Virus record (IMG/VR): IMGVR_UViG_3300036831_000056
Location: 1 to 30,993 of that record
DNA length: 30,993 nucleotides
DNA from: a virus
Strand: one strand, 5' to 3'
Positions 21,625 through 29,812 of this stretch are shown here, piece by piece. Below the pieces are notes generated by a model, which saw nothing but the letters and a program-made list of their open reading frames with translations, searched no databases and was not told the DNA's origin. Numbering within the stretch: the stretch's first letter is position 1; every line of letters starts with the position of its first letter. Position numbers and translations under genes: made by a program.

Positions 21625-22374
21625 TTAAAAGACGCTGCCGCCTTTGCTGCCGAGAAGGGCTTTTTTGTACTGCTCAGCCTCGGAGTCCTCGCCCGCCTGG
21701 GGTTGTCCCGGCCCTGTCTCCAGGGTCGCTCCGTTTGATCCAGCCTGCTCGGCCGGTACTGCACCAGCGTCGGCCAACTTGGCCTTCGCGGCGGTGTAAG
21801 CCATGCTCAGAAGGTTGGTGTCGTAGACAACGCTCTCGTTGCCGTAGCGCTCAGCCAACCCCTCCATCGTGGCGACGATCTCGTTGAAGAGCTCGCTGCC
21901 GGGGGTTACGTCGGGACGCTCCTTTTGCCACGCCTGAACCTGCTCGGTCTGGCGCTGCTCGAGGAGCGGGTTGACGACTTCCTGCGCCAGCCCGCGGATG
22001 TAGTTCTCCAACTCGGCCTGCTGCGCTTGCTCCTGCTGCGGGTCTGCTGGCTGCTCGGCCCCCATGCCGAATTCCGCGAGTTCCTCGGGGGTTAGCCCAA
22101 GGTCGTCGACTGGCTGGAGGGCGGCGAGAAGATCGTTGGGCTGCCCCTGGCCCTGAAGCTCGGCCAACTGTTGCTCGGCCTGCTGGGCGCGCTGCTCCAT
22201 CTCTTGCAGACGAGCGGCGTGGTCCTGCTCGGGAGTCTGAGGGGCCTGAGGTTCCTGGGGCGCGGGAGGCTGCCCCTGCGCGGGTGCCAGAGGGGCGGCC
22301 GGCGCTGCGGGGGCCTGAACCTGCCCGTTGCCGTCTGCCGCTGCGGGTGCCGCCGGAACGCTCGCTGCCTCCAT
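21625..22374 (-). CDS. Capsid scaffolding protein
   Basis: A 249-aa, Ala/Pro/Gln-rich protein directly upstream of the capsid gene. It has a disordered N-terminus, coiled-coil heptads about residues 50-85 (LQEMEQRAQQAEQQLAELQG), a helical acidic middle (ENYIRGLAQEVVNPLLEQRQ), and a short basic C-terminal end (EAEQYKKALLGSKGGSVF). Position, low complexity and coiled coil with a charged C-terminal tail are the usual marks of scaffolds that guide procapsid assembly. No protease motif is visible. Confidence 0.8.
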   Translation of the reverse strand: MEAASVPAAPAAADGNGQVQAPAAPAAPLAPAQGQPPAPQEPQAPQTPEQDHAARLQEMEQRAQQAEQQLAELQGQGQPNDLLAALQPVDDLGLTPEELAEFGMGAEQPADPQQEQAQQAELENYIRGLAQEVVNPLLEQRQTEQVQAWQKERPDVTPGSELFNEIVATMEGLAERYGNESVVYDTNLLSMAYTAAKAKLADAGAVPAEQAGSNGATLETGPGQPQAGEDSEAEQYKKALLGSKGGSVF

Positions 22375-22379
22375 GCTCC

Positions 22380-22706
22380 TCAGTCCTCCTCTTCGCGGAG
22401 CGCCTGCGCCGCGTCTTTGCCGTTTTGCACGAGGCCCTTGGCGATCGGGACGACTTCTTTCAGCCCGCGAATGTGGCCCATCGTGTCCGCGTAGGCCGCT
22501 CCGTCTGGGTCGGTCTTGCGGAAGAGTCGCGAGTTGAGGCGCTCTTCACCGAGAAGGTGCAGAGCGTGAGCAAGTGCCTGGAACCCCGGGCTGTTCAGCA
22601 TCTCCTCGATCTGCTCGCCGACGTTCGCCTGCTCTTGGCGGGTCGAGCCGGGCAACGCCACTGGCATTACGCGCTCGTCGTCTGCTGTTGAGTATCGAGT
22701 GTCCAC
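22380..22706 (-). CDS. Small protein at head of the scaffold-capsid unit
   Basis: A 108-aa helical protein with no family recognised (central QANVGEQIEEMLNSPGFQAL). I prefer the GTG at 22706 because GAGG lies 6 nt before it; an internal ATG at 22667 lacks a site. The GTG is inside the palindromic operator GTTCAGTGGAC, so repressor binding there would cover the start codon region. It is followed after 5 bp by the scaffold gene and so belongs to the head-assembly unit. Confidence 0.65.
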   Translation of the reverse strand: MDTRYSTADDERVMPVALPGSTRQEQANVGEQIEEMLNSPGFQALAHALHLLGEERLNSRLFRKTDPDGAAYADTMGHIRGLKEVVPIAKGLVQNGKDAAQALREEED

Positions 22707-22711
22707 TGAAC
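22701..22711. promoter_or_regulatory. Palindromic operator overlapping a start codon
   Basis: GTCCACTGAAC (minus strand GTTCAGTGGAC), fitting GTYYA-S-TRRAC. The GTG of the 108-aa gene is within it. It lies 12 bp downstream of the CATAAT box at 22724. Confidence 0.6.
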
Positions 22712-22723
22712 GCCTCAGGCGCG

Positions 22724-22750
22724 ATTATGGGAGCGCTCGTCGGACGGAAG
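22724..22750 (-). promoter_or_regulatory. Possible promoter for scaffold-capsid unit
   Basis: On the minus strand, CATAAT (22724-22729) is a good -10. GCTTCCGTC (22742-22750) is upstream, but only 14 bp separate TTCCGT from CATAAT, too close for a normal sigma70 -35. The 47-bp gap between genes here, unusual in this packed operon, supports a regulatory role. Confidence 0.45.
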
Positions 22751-22753
22751 CAC

Positions 22754-22918
22754 TTACCGAGGCTTAGTCGTACGCGATCTGAGCTTGCGAAGGCGTCGTT
22801 TCGACTGGCTCGGGTGCGGCCTCAGGAGCGGTTTGCCGCCGAGCATCGCTTCCAGCGTTGGTCCCGCTGGTCGCGCTTTGCCCTTGCGGTAGGGCTGGGT
22901 GCGGCGGGTCGGCTTCAT
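22754..22918 (-). CDS. Very basic 54-aa protein after the tailspike
   Basis: A 54-aa protein (MKPTRRTQPYRKGKARPAGP ... RSRTTKPR) with more than a quarter Arg/Lys. Its ATG overlaps the tailspike stop (ATGA) and it ends before the promoter-like gap. It could be a DNA-condensing or nucleic-acid-binding virion peptide, or bind the acidic scaffold; only composition and coupling support it. It is too short for most automatic gene callers. Confidence 0.5.
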   Translation of the reverse strand: MKPTRRTQPYRKGKARPAGPTLEAMLGGKPLLRPHPSQSKRRLRKLRSRTTKPR

Positions 22919-24660
22919 CAGAGAGCCACCATCGGGGCCTCTTGCCGCCAGTTGGTCCCGTCGCAGACCAGCGGGACCATCCGCGGGCCGGCGCCTTCGA
23001 GGTTTTCCTTCAGCTTGAGGTTGCCTTCCGCAGCTTCATCGAGGAGTTTGGCCGTGCTGGTGAACCAGACCACGATTCGATGCCCCGCGTAGGTCGGGTT
23101 GATTTTTTTGACTTGCGCGGTCCCGGTCAGTTCCATCAGGCTTGCGCGGGTGCTGAAGCTGATCGTGGCTGCAGAGGCGACGGTTTCCTTCGCGTTCATC
23201 TGGAAATCGCGCCAGACATCGCCAGCGTCCAAGAACTGCAGGCGCCCGTTTTCTTCCTGCACGACCAGAGTCCTCACCGGGACCGTCACCCCCGGCGGGG
23301 ACTTCTGGAACGTGTATTGCTTGCGCTTGAAGTGGGCGCCGGTGCCGATCAGGGTCGTCCCGCCAAGCGTCGTATCCCAGGAGATTTCATCGTGGGGGGA
23401 ACCGACGACCGCTTCGGCGCCGTTCTTGAAGTCACGCAGGAAGATCATCGCGCCCTGGCCCGGGGTGATGAAGTTGATCGCGCCGCCAGCACCGAAGTCG
23501 TGGCAGTTCGCGTAGGCGAGCAGCGGTGAGGTCCCGCCGTTGATCTCGAAGAGGTTCGCGTCGGGCGCGTCTGCGGAGTTGAACAGCTCGCCGCCCCACC
23601 ACTGGATCGAATTGGCGGCGATCAACACCTGGCGCAGCGTCGAGCCCTCGGCGGTGCAGTCCACGCAATGAACGTCGGCGGCGGCGAAGTTGAAGCCGGT
23701 CTTCGTCGCGGTGCCGCTCGCGGAGTTGAGGTTGAAAGCGTGGCAGGTGTGCGCGTAGCCGTTGGCCGCCCAGTAAAAGCCGGTGTCGGTGCACTGGATC
23801 GCCTGGCAGTTCCTCTGCGAGGTGTCGTGGGCGTTGCAGTAGATCCCGTAGCGCCCGACGTCGCCCGCAATCACGTAGTCCATCGTCGAGTCGACGCCGC
23901 CCTCTGCGATGTCGCCTTCTTCGCTCATCTTGTGATTGATCGCGTCAGTGACGAAATGGGCGACGACGAGCCGTCTAAGGTGCATCCGCTGGCCGTCGGA
24001 GACGATCCCGCTACCGGCGGCGTTGTTGGCACGGTTGCCGTTGAGGGTGAGGCCGGAGATCTCGAGGTCGGGGACCGACTCGGCGCCGTACCCGGCGGTC
24101 GTGATCAGGTCGCAGTCGGAGTGGTCTTCGAGGGTGATCGTCGAGACCCCCTGCCCAGCGCCCGAGATCTTCTTGCGGCCCTGGGTGACGAGGGTGTCGG
24201 CGGGGCGGTAGTCGCCGGCGCCGAGCAGCACCTCGTTCGGGCTTTCGTTCCCGAAGGACTCCTGGAGGTTTTCGGTGTCGCGGTCGGCATCTTCGGTCGG
24301 CATCGGGCGCGCTTTGCTCATGCCGATGTTGAAGAACTCGAAGCCGCTCTCGTCGGCATTGGGAACCAGCGCGTAACCCGCCGCGACGTTGGCGTAGTCG
24401 ATTTGATCGAGGCTGGGTGGCGGTCCGTTCTCGCCGACCGAGAACCGCCTGTTCTGCCAAACCCCACCTACGTTCGCCGCCGCAAAGTAGACGCCGTGGT
24501 TCGCCAGGCCCGAGAAGGTCAGGACGCCGCCAGTCACGGTCGCGGTCGCTGCCGGGCTTCCGGGAGGAACCGCCGGGAAACTTGCGTAACCCTCCGCGTC
24601 GTAGGCGGAGACGACAGTCCCCTCCGGGAACGGCGTGTTGGGGAGGGTGAACGACGCCAT
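22918..24660 (-). CDS. Tailspike, parallel beta-helix (pectate-lyase-like)
   Basis: A 580-aa protein. Residues 1-75 form the block's shared beta-sandwich module (FPEGTVVSAYDAEG, then VLTFSGLANHGVYFAAANV). From about 120 there are repeated beta-helix coils (GAGDYRPADTLVTQGRKKIS, LEISGLTLNGNRANNAAGSG, MHLRRLVVAHFVTDAINHK). The remaining ~200 residues are beta-rich and probably trimerising. Such tailspikes bind, and often cleave or deacetylate, surface polysaccharide; no specific catalytic set was identified. Its gene lies between portal and scaffold rather than after the tail genes, which is unusual. Confidence 0.8.
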   Translation of the reverse strand: MASFTLPNTPFPEGTVVSAYDAEGYASFPAVPPGSPAATATVTGGVLTFSGLANHGVYFAAANVGGVWQNRRFSVGENGPPPSLDQIDYANVAAGYALVPNADESGFEFFNIGMSKARPMPTEDADRDTENLQESFGNESPNEVLLGAGDYRPADTLVTQGRKKISGAGQGVSTITLEDHSDCDLITTAGYGAESVPDLEISGLTLNGNRANNAAGSGIVSDGQRMHLRRLVVAHFVTDAINHKMSEEGDIAEGGVDSTMDYVIAGDVGRYGIYCNAHDTSQRNCQAIQCTDTGFYWAANGYAHTCHAFNLNSASGTATKTGFNFAAADVHCVDCTAEGSTLRQVLIAANSIQWWGGELFNSADAPDANLFEINGGTSPLLAYANCHDFGAGGAINFITPGQGAMIFLRDFKNGAEAVVGSPHDEISWDTTLGGTTLIGTGAHFKRKQYTFQKSPPGVTVPVRTLVVQEENGRLQFLDAGDVWRDFQMNAKETVASAATISFSTRASLMELTGTAQVKKINPTYAGHRIVVWFTSTAKLLDEAAEGNLKLKENLEGAGPRMVPLVCDGTNWRQEAPMVAL

Positions 24661-24941
24661 CAGCCGTCCGACATCGTCTCGCGTCGAATCCGCTCGATCT
24701 CGCGGGTCTGCTCAACCGCGTCCTTCACGAGCTGCGGGACCTTGGAGAAGTTGGCAGAGAAGATCGCCACGTCGCCCATCGGCTCTTCGGCCACGATCTC
24801 GCCGTGCTCATTCAGGCGTTTGCCGACGAGCTGCCCGACGATCTTGTGCGGCATCAGCTCGCGCGGTGCTTTCGGCTTCCGCTTCTGGGCCGGTTTACGC
24901 GAGCCCCGTTTCGGCTGTTTCTTGGCCTTAGTCTGAGCCAT
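24660..24941 (-). CDS. Lys-rich-tailed small protein in receptor block
   Basis: A 93-aa protein. Residues 1-30 are Lys/Arg/Pro-rich (MAQTKAKKQPKRGSRKPAQK), followed by a folded-looking acidic region (ERIRRETMSDG end) with HKIVGQLVGKRLNEHGEIVA. It starts just inside the end of the 48-aa gene and ends at the tailspike start. It could be a small minor virion or chaperone protein for the spikes; no family is recognised. Confidence 0.6.
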   Translation of the reverse strand: MAQTKAKKQPKRGSRKPAQKRKPKAPRELMPHKIVGQLVGKRLNEHGEIVAEEPMGDVAIFSANFSKVPQLVKDAVEQTREIERIRRETMSDG

Positions 24942-25074
24942 GTTCTTCGGCCTGGCGTTCGCGGATCTCGCCCTCGGTCTTGGAGGCCTGCAACTGGCGC
25001 AAGTGGTCGACGGCCTCGTCGGCGCCGATCTTGTCGGCCAGTTTCAGAAGTTCCTCTTTCGCTTTCTTTTTCAC
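24928..25074 (-). CDS. 48-aa helical, charged protein
   Basis: A short gene with a strong ribosome site (AGGAGG about 7 nt before a GTG at 25074) that overlaps the next ATG by 14 bp. The product (MKKKAKEELLKLADKIGADE, then AVDHLRQLQASKTEGEIRER) is all helix, highly charged and possibly coiled-coil. It lies between the fibre gene and the Lys-rich 93-aa gene. A small chaperone or assembly factor for the receptor proteins is possible but unproven. Confidence 0.6.
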   Translation of the reverse strand: MKKKAKEELLKLADKIGADEAVDHLRQLQASKTEGEIRERQAEEHGSD

Positions 25075-25085
25075 GGGCGAGCCTC

Positions 25086-26480
25086 CTATTCGGTGATGCC
25101 GATGTTTTTCAGAGCGGTGCGAATCGAGTTGACGGCAGCCTTCAGACCCGCGAGCGTTTCGGCCGGTTCCGCAATCGCGGCAGCGCGAGCGGTCGGCGTG
25201 ACGCCGTAGAGGGCGAATTTGGCTTCTTCGATTCGGACCATCGAGGTTTTGCCGACCGCCCCCAGGTGCAGGGCCTTGCCCGGCGAGAAGCTGAAGCCGG
25301 TGTCCCCCTGGGCCGTGGTGGTCAGGAAGTTGTTCGCGGTGTTGGCAGCGAAGGCGTTGAGTTCGCCAGTGCTGTTGCGGATCAGTCGAGAGGAGACGTT
25401 TTTCGCTTTGTCGGTTCCGAAAACGACCCCGGGCGTGAGGGCGGATTCCCCGAAGTAGGCCTCGAGCAGCGCGTTGGCCACGGAGACTTTTTCAGCGCCG
25501 ACGACGACCGGCCCAGCCCCCGATGCGGACGCGAACGCGGCTTCTTCGTGGGACCCCTTGACCAAGACTGAATGCTTGGCGGAGGAGTAGTCAGCGAAGG
25601 CCGAGCCTGTGACCGAGCTGGCCGTGAAGCCGATGCCCGTATGCACCGCAGCCACACCGCTGTAGGCGAAAACGATCCCGGCCGCGCTGTCGGCGAGGCC
25701 GTTGGCGTGGATGTGGATGGCCTTGGTCCCGGGCAGGGTGCCAGTGAAGGTCTGAGCGCCGCCTTCGACCTCGTTGTCAACGGCGACCTCGATCCCCGTT
25801 GCGCGGCCGGTCGAGGTCTCTCTGCGCCCGTTGGCGAAGATCCCCATGCCGGTCCGGGTCGACGAGCCCTTGGAGATCCCGAGCGCGTACAGCGCGATCC
25901 CATCGGAGAGGGAGTGACCGGCTTCGTAGGTGCCGAAGGTGATCGCGCTCGCGGAGATGGCGATCGACTGGCCCTGGGCGCTGGAGAGGGCGGTGTGGTG
26001 GACGCGGAACGCCGCCAGGTTGCCAGCGCCGTCGCCACTGAAGACCGTTTCCGGGACGCTGGAGACCCGCGAGATCGCGACGTTGGGCTGATTGCCTTCG
26101 TCGGGGGTCGCCGTGTAGCCCTGGCCGATGAAGGCCTTCGTGGGCGCCGCGTTCTGGGCCGAAAACCCGAAGAGCCGTTCGCCGTCAGACCAGTCACTTC
26201 CGAGGTTGTCGATCTGGACCTGTTCCTCTGCGCTCGCGTCGGCGTGGTCCTGACCGACGATCACGGTCACGTAGCGGTAGGAGCCGTTGACTTCCGCCGC
26301 GGCCCAATACTCGCCCGCCGTCACGCCCGAGAAGGAGGCCTTTCCGCCGGTGGCTTCCTTCGTCGCGGTCGCCGCACCCGTCGGAGCGCCGCTGGGCGGT
26401 CCCGGCGCCGCCCAGTTCGTCTTCGGGTAGAGGGCGACGGAGGCGCCGTTCGGGAATGCGGTAATGGCGATGTCGCTCAT
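25086..26480 (-). CDS. Fibre-like receptor protein with shared N-terminal module
   Basis: A 464-aa, Ala/Gly/Ser/Thr-rich protein. Residues ~8-75 match the shared module (FPNGASVALYPK, then GGKASFSGVTAGEYWAAAEV). The middle is long beta-repeats of trimeric-fibre type (SIAISASAITFGTYEAGHSL, GIGFTASSVTGSAFADYSSA). The end TPTARAAAIAEPAETLAGLK then AAVNSIRTALKNIGITE is the C-terminal alpha-helical trimer motif common on phage fibres. It is therefore probably a trimeric tail fibre or head-attached fibre. It is in the portal-to-scaffold receptor block, coupled with small genes on both sides. Confidence 0.75.
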   Translation of the reverse strand: MSDIAITAFPNGASVALYPKTNWAAPGPPSGAPTGAATATKEATGGKASFSGVTAGEYWAAAEVNGSYRYVTVIVGQDHADASAEEQVQIDNLGSDWSDGERLFGFSAQNAAPTKAFIGQGYTATPDEGNQPNVAISRVSSVPETVFSGDGAGNLAAFRVHHTALSSAQGQSIAISASAITFGTYEAGHSLSDGIALYALGISKGSSTRTGMGIFANGRRETSTGRATGIEVAVDNEVEGGAQTFTGTLPGTKAIHIHANGLADSAAGIVFAYSGVAAVHTGIGFTASSVTGSAFADYSSAKHSVLVKGSHEEAAFASASGAGPVVVGAEKVSVANALLEAYFGESALTPGVVFGTDKAKNVSSRLIRNSTGELNAFAANTANNFLTTTAQGDTGFSFSPGKALHLGAVGKTSMVRIEEAKFALYGVTPTARAAAIAEPAETLAGLKAAVNSIRTALKNIGITE

Positions 26481-26481
26481 G

Positions 26482-26838
26482 TCAGTTCACGCTGAACTGC
26501 ACGTAGAGGTATCGCTCACCGACGAGGCCCGACCCGCACCACTGGCCCTTCGTCAGGCCGCTGACCTCGAGCAGCCCGCGCGCCTTGACTTTCGCAGTGG
26601 CGGTCGGCGCAGGCATCGGCTCGCGCCCCATCCCCCGCTCGACGGTCACGGACTGGGCCGGGTGAAAGCCGACCTCGGTTCCGGGGGCGAACCGATGGTT
26701 GCGGACCACGACTACCGGACCCTTCGGCTTGCTCGCCCGTTTCGCGGGTTTGCGGCTCGACTTTTTCGCCGGGGACTTCTTGGCGACCCGTTTCTTCGGA
26801 GCCTTTTTGGAGGGTTTCGCTTTCGGCTTGCTCGCCAT
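26482..26838 (-). CDS. Histone-tail-like protein with shared beta module
   Basis: A 118-aa protein in two parts. Residues 1-40 are Lys/Ala/Pro/Ser repeats like a histone H1 tail (KPKAKPSKKAPKKRVAKKSP). Residues 47-118 are the block's beta module (FAPGTEVGFHPAQSVTVERG ... PMPAPTATAKVKARGLLEVS ... GERYLYVQFSV). The module is closest to that of the 195-aa neighbour (VER...GR...PAPTAT in both). The tail could bind phage DNA or acidic surface polymers, with the module docking to the virion. A DNA-binding protein unrelated to the virion is an alternative. Confidence 0.65.
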   Translation of the reverse strand: MASKPKAKPSKKAPKKRVAKKSPAKKSSRKPAKRASKPKGPVVVVRNHRFAPGTEVGFHPAQSVTVERGMGREPMPAPTATAKVKARGLLEVSGLTKGQWCGSGLVGERYLYVQFSVN

Positions 26839-26850
26839 CGTTCAGCCCTC

Positions 26851-27438
26851 CTATTCGGCGTCGGTCGTGAAGAGGCACGTGCGCTGCTTGCCTTCTTCGC
26901 CCGACTCCGAGCCTTGGGTCGTCGTTGTCACGGTTGCGGCTGCTCCTCCGCCCGAAAGCGGAGTGCCACCGTTCGCGGCGGTCATCTGGGTCACGTTGGT
27001 TCCGGCCCACGCCTTGAGGAACTTCACCGAGTAGGGAGTCGTGCCACCGGAGTTGCCGGGGCCGCCGGTGACTTTCACATCGCCTTCCGCGATGTTCGAG
27101 AGGGCGACCAGCGCTTCTTCGACTTCGAGCGCCGTGGCGTTGAATTTGATGTTGCCGGTCTGCTGGCCCTGGAAGGTCAGTTTGAACTGCCCAGCCGTGG
27201 CGTCGACTTTGACGCTCTGGATCTCGTCGACGAACCCGATCAGCACGTAGGCTGTCGAGGCCGCCAGGCCGCTGAGAGTCACCGACCCTCCGCTCATGAC
27301 TCCGGTGGCGGTCGGGGCGGGAATCGCGTGGCGTCCCTCGCGGCGCTCAACATCGGCTTCCCGCTTCAGGTAGCAGCCGACGGCAGTCCCATCGGGGATG
27401 TGCCCGGGTTTGGGCGTGACGGTCTTGCTTACGGACAT
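26851..27438 (-). CDS. Virion protein, shared beta module + Ig-like domain
   Basis: A 195-aa protein. Residues ~12-70 are the shared module (IPDGTAVGCYLKREADVERR, then IPAPTATGVMSGGSVTLSGL). Residues ~80-170 resemble a domain I recall from many virion proteins: FKLTFQGQQTGNIKFNATAL, VEEALVALSNIAEGDVKVTG, GPG...PYSVKF, an Ig/IPT-like beta-sandwich. The end is Thr/Gly-rich. It lies directly after the portal gene and heads the receptor block, so it may be a head-fibre or tail decoration protein. The domain is well supported; the place in the virion is inferred. Confidence 0.7.
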   Translation of the reverse strand: MSVSKTVTPKPGHIPDGTAVGCYLKREADVERREGRHAIPAPTATGVMSGGSVTLSGLAASTAYVLIGFVDEIQSVKVDATAGQFKLTFQGQQTGNIKFNATALEVEEALVALSNIAEGDVKVTGGPGNSGGTTPYSVKFLKAWAGTNVTQMTAANGGTPLSGGGAAATVTTTTQGSESGEEGKQRTCLFTTDAE

Positions 27439-27439
27439 T

Positions 27440-29359
27440 TCAGCCTCCTACGGGTTGAGGTGCGGACCCGTTAGAGGAGCCGCTGGATTCAGGTTCGGGG
27501 GGGTCGTTGGACGGACTAAGGACTTGGCCGTGGGCGGCTTCGAGGATCTTCTGGATCTCCTCGGGCGGGATGCCTGCCTGCTGCATCGCCTCCCCGATGC
27601 CTTTGACGGCCTCTTCGGTGCTCGGGCCCGGCGGAAGCAGAAGTTCCTCGGGTTCGGCATGACCGAGTTTTCGCAGCGTCGACTTGGCGAGGGCGCGCTT
27701 GTCGATCTCTTCCATGAAGGGAGAGAGGGCATCGACCTCCTGCACCGCATCAGCGCGTTTCTGGGTCTCGTTCTCGGATTCAGTCGAGCCGTCCACTGGG
27801 GCGACTTCGATCTTCGCGTTAAGCTCGGCAGGTCCGACTTCCTGGAAGCTGTAGGAGGGTTTGCCGACTCCGGTCTTTTCGAGGCGGACGTTTTTCGGCT
27901 GTTTTTCGTCGGTGACGTGCTGGCGCAGCAGTTCGTACATCTGCTTGGCGGCCGGCACGAGCAGGTCGACGTGGAGGTTCTTGGTCATCTGCTTGATGCG
28001 GCGGTTGGCGGCCGTCTGGAGCAGCTGGGTTTCCGTGGCGGTTTCTCCCCCGCTGGATCCGATGAAGGCTTCCGAGAGTCCCGAAGCCAGCTGGATGTCC
28101 TGCTTCAGCGCGTTCTCCTCCTCGACACTGGAGGAGGGCAGGTCGCGGATGTTGGCCTGCTTGATTACTTCGTCGGGGTTGCCGTCTATTGGGTTGAAGA
28201 CGCCGGCGCCCCAGACCAACTGTTTCGGGTTGAGCATCCCTCGCGTGTAGAAGAAGGGCGGACTGAGGGCGAGTGTCGCCGCGTCGCGTCGCTGTCCGCG
28301 CATTGCGTTCAGCTCGTATTGCAGATGGGCGATGGGCTCGGCCTCCCCAATGCCCACCAGCTCGTGCTCGACAATGGTTGGCCGGAAGATCTGAAATGGG
28401 AAGTCGCCGTGTAGAAATGGGTTTTCGGCTTCCTGCACCAGAAGCTCCCGGCCAAGAACTGTGTAGACGTTGTCGCGGTCGTGGTACTCCCAGACCTCAA
28501 AAAGCTCGTTCCCATCAACGCCTTCGTAGTGGGACATCCCGGCTGCCTGCATCCGTTCGGCCCAGACTTCGCCGCGGGCGGTCGTCGAGGCGAGACCTTT
28601 GACCCGTTCGAGGTCAAGTTCCGCCCAGCCGCCCGTTTCGTTCTTGGCTCGGCGCGCTTTGCCTTCGGCCACGCGATCGGTGATGTATTCCATCGAGCGC
28701 CAGGTGCGGTGAATGACGTAGCCCGCTGACTGGAGGTCATAGGCAATCGGGTCCCAGAAGAAGTCGAAGATGTCGACCGACTCGGCTTTGGGACCCTCGT
28801 AGACGCAGATGTGGTCGTCGTTGACTACTTGGTAGCCGGGTCCCGACTGGTTCTGCTGGATCTTCTTCCCGGAGCGTGTCTTGCACTCCCAGAAGGTCTT
28901 TTGGACGCCGAGGCCGTAGCGGAGTCCTGAGCGAACTGTTTCCTGCAACCGGCGGTCGTATGACATTTCCCGCTGCGTGGATTCGAGGAGGTTGGCGACG
29001 GGTTCGCACGCTTCTTCGTTTTCGCTGCCTGGGGCGGTCGGTTTGGCGGTTATGGTCGGCCCGTTAGCGAGGATCGCCGGCAGCACCGTCTCGATCGCCG
29101 TGTAGATCCAAGGGACGAACAAGTCCTCCCCGAAGACGCGCCTGAATTCCTGCATCACGGAGTCGCGGTCACGCTCGTTCTGGGCCTGCGCGTGGCGCTT
29201 GCGGAGGCGCTTGTAGTTGCGCGACAGCCCGTAGTAAGAGTTCCAGCGAGGGTCGAGGTCCTTGTGCTGACGCTCGCTAGCCCGGAAGCGCTTGGTGACG
29301 AGCTCGAGCGTCGATTTCTGCGCTTCGCTCAAGTCCTCCTTGGTGGCGAGGCCGGGCAT
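27440..29359 (-). CDS. Portal protein (podovirus type)
   Basis: A 639-aa portal. It begins with a helical DLSEAQKSTLELVTKRF, then WNSYYGLSRNYKRLRKRHAQ. Portal-like blocks include VPWIYTAIETVLPAILANGP, RSGLRYGLGVQKTFWECK and ASGLSEAFIGSSGGETATET, with the Thr-Glu-Thr...Q region and a long helix before the C-terminal barrel. The end is Pro/Ser/Asn-rich. A dodecameric portal of this size is the DNA gate and tail connection in podoviruses. It follows the terminase group, its start overlaps the preceding stop (ATGA), and it is followed by the receptor block instead of the usual scaffold. Confidence is high. Confidence 0.85.
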   Translation of the reverse strand: MPGLATKEDLSEAQKSTLELVTKRFRASERQHKDLDPRWNSYYGLSRNYKRLRKRHAQAQNERDRDSVMQEFRRVFGEDLFVPWIYTAIETVLPAILANGPTITAKPTAPGSENEEACEPVANLLESTQREMSYDRRLQETVRSGLRYGLGVQKTFWECKTRSGKKIQQNQSGPGYQVVNDDHICVYEGPKAESVDIFDFFWDPIAYDLQSAGYVIHRTWRSMEYITDRVAEGKARRAKNETGGWAELDLERVKGLASTTARGEVWAERMQAAGMSHYEGVDGNELFEVWEYHDRDNVYTVLGRELLVQEAENPFLHGDFPFQIFRPTIVEHELVGIGEAEPIAHLQYELNAMRGQRRDAATLALSPPFFYTRGMLNPKQLVWGAGVFNPIDGNPDEVIKQANIRDLPSSSVEEENALKQDIQLASGLSEAFIGSSGGETATETQLLQTAANRRIKQMTKNLHVDLLVPAAKQMYELLRQHVTDEKQPKNVRLEKTGVGKPSYSFQEVGPAELNAKIEVAPVDGSTESENETQKRADAVQEVDALSPFMEEIDKRALAKSTLRKLGHAEPEELLLPPGPSTEEAVKGIGEAMQQAGIPPEEIQKILEAAHGQVLSPSNDPPEPESSGSSNGSAPQPVGG

Positions 29360-29811
29360 CAGTCGGCGAGCGCCCCCGGCGCATCGACAGCGAGCGGCTC
29401 GGCATCGGGCTCGGGCTCGGGCTCGTCGTCCTCCTCGGGATCACCCAACAGGCCCGCAGCCTCCTCAACCGAGACCTCCGGCGCATCCTCCAAGAACTCG
29501 GTGACGGGAGTACCGAAAACCTCATCGGGCGGCTGAACCACGACGAGTCGCGCATCGCGGGTCTCCATCGTGATGTCGAGACCCTTCGTCTCCCACTCGC
29601 CCCGCTGGGAAGGGCCGACACGAAAAGCCGTGATCGTCATCTGGCCGCCGACTAGGTCTGCCATGCGGAGGATGTCGGCGAGGGCCATGATCGTCGGGGC
29701 GTCGGCGCGGTTGGCGAGGTCGGCTGCGGCGATGTGGGCGGCCTGGTCTCCGACGGCGAACCCGCGCACTTCATGCTCGGCGAAAACGAGCTTCGCCAAC
29801 TCGCGCTTCAT
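29359..29811 (-). CDS. Acidic-tailed protein upstream of portal
   Basis: A 150-aa protein. The first 80 residues look like a folded alpha/beta domain (KRELAKLVFAEHEVRGFAVG, ADLANRADAPTIMALADIL). The remainder becomes very acidic, with a Glu/Pro/Asp run (DPEEDDEPEPEPDAEP). It is translationally packed between the zinc-finger and portal genes. By place it could be a small terminase-like or portal-chaperone factor; I do not recognise the family. Confidence 0.65.
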   Translation of the reverse strand: MKRELAKLVFAEHEVRGFAVGDQAAHIAAADLANRADAPTIMALADILRMADLVGGQMTITAFRVGPSQRGEWETKGLDITMETRDARLVVVQPPDEVFGTPVTEFLEDAPEVSVEEAAGLLGDPEEDDEPEPEPDAEPLAVDAPGALAD

Positions 29812-29812
29812 C

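Noticed and set aside
23668-24936. Long plus-strand open frame of over 400 codons
   Set aside because: It is antisense to the tailspike and its neighbour, with Val/Gly/Arg-rich composition typical of the complement of GC-rich genes; no domain.
27398-28414. Plus-strand open frame of 338 codons
   Set aside because: It is antisense to the portal gene; no plausible protein features or ribosome site.
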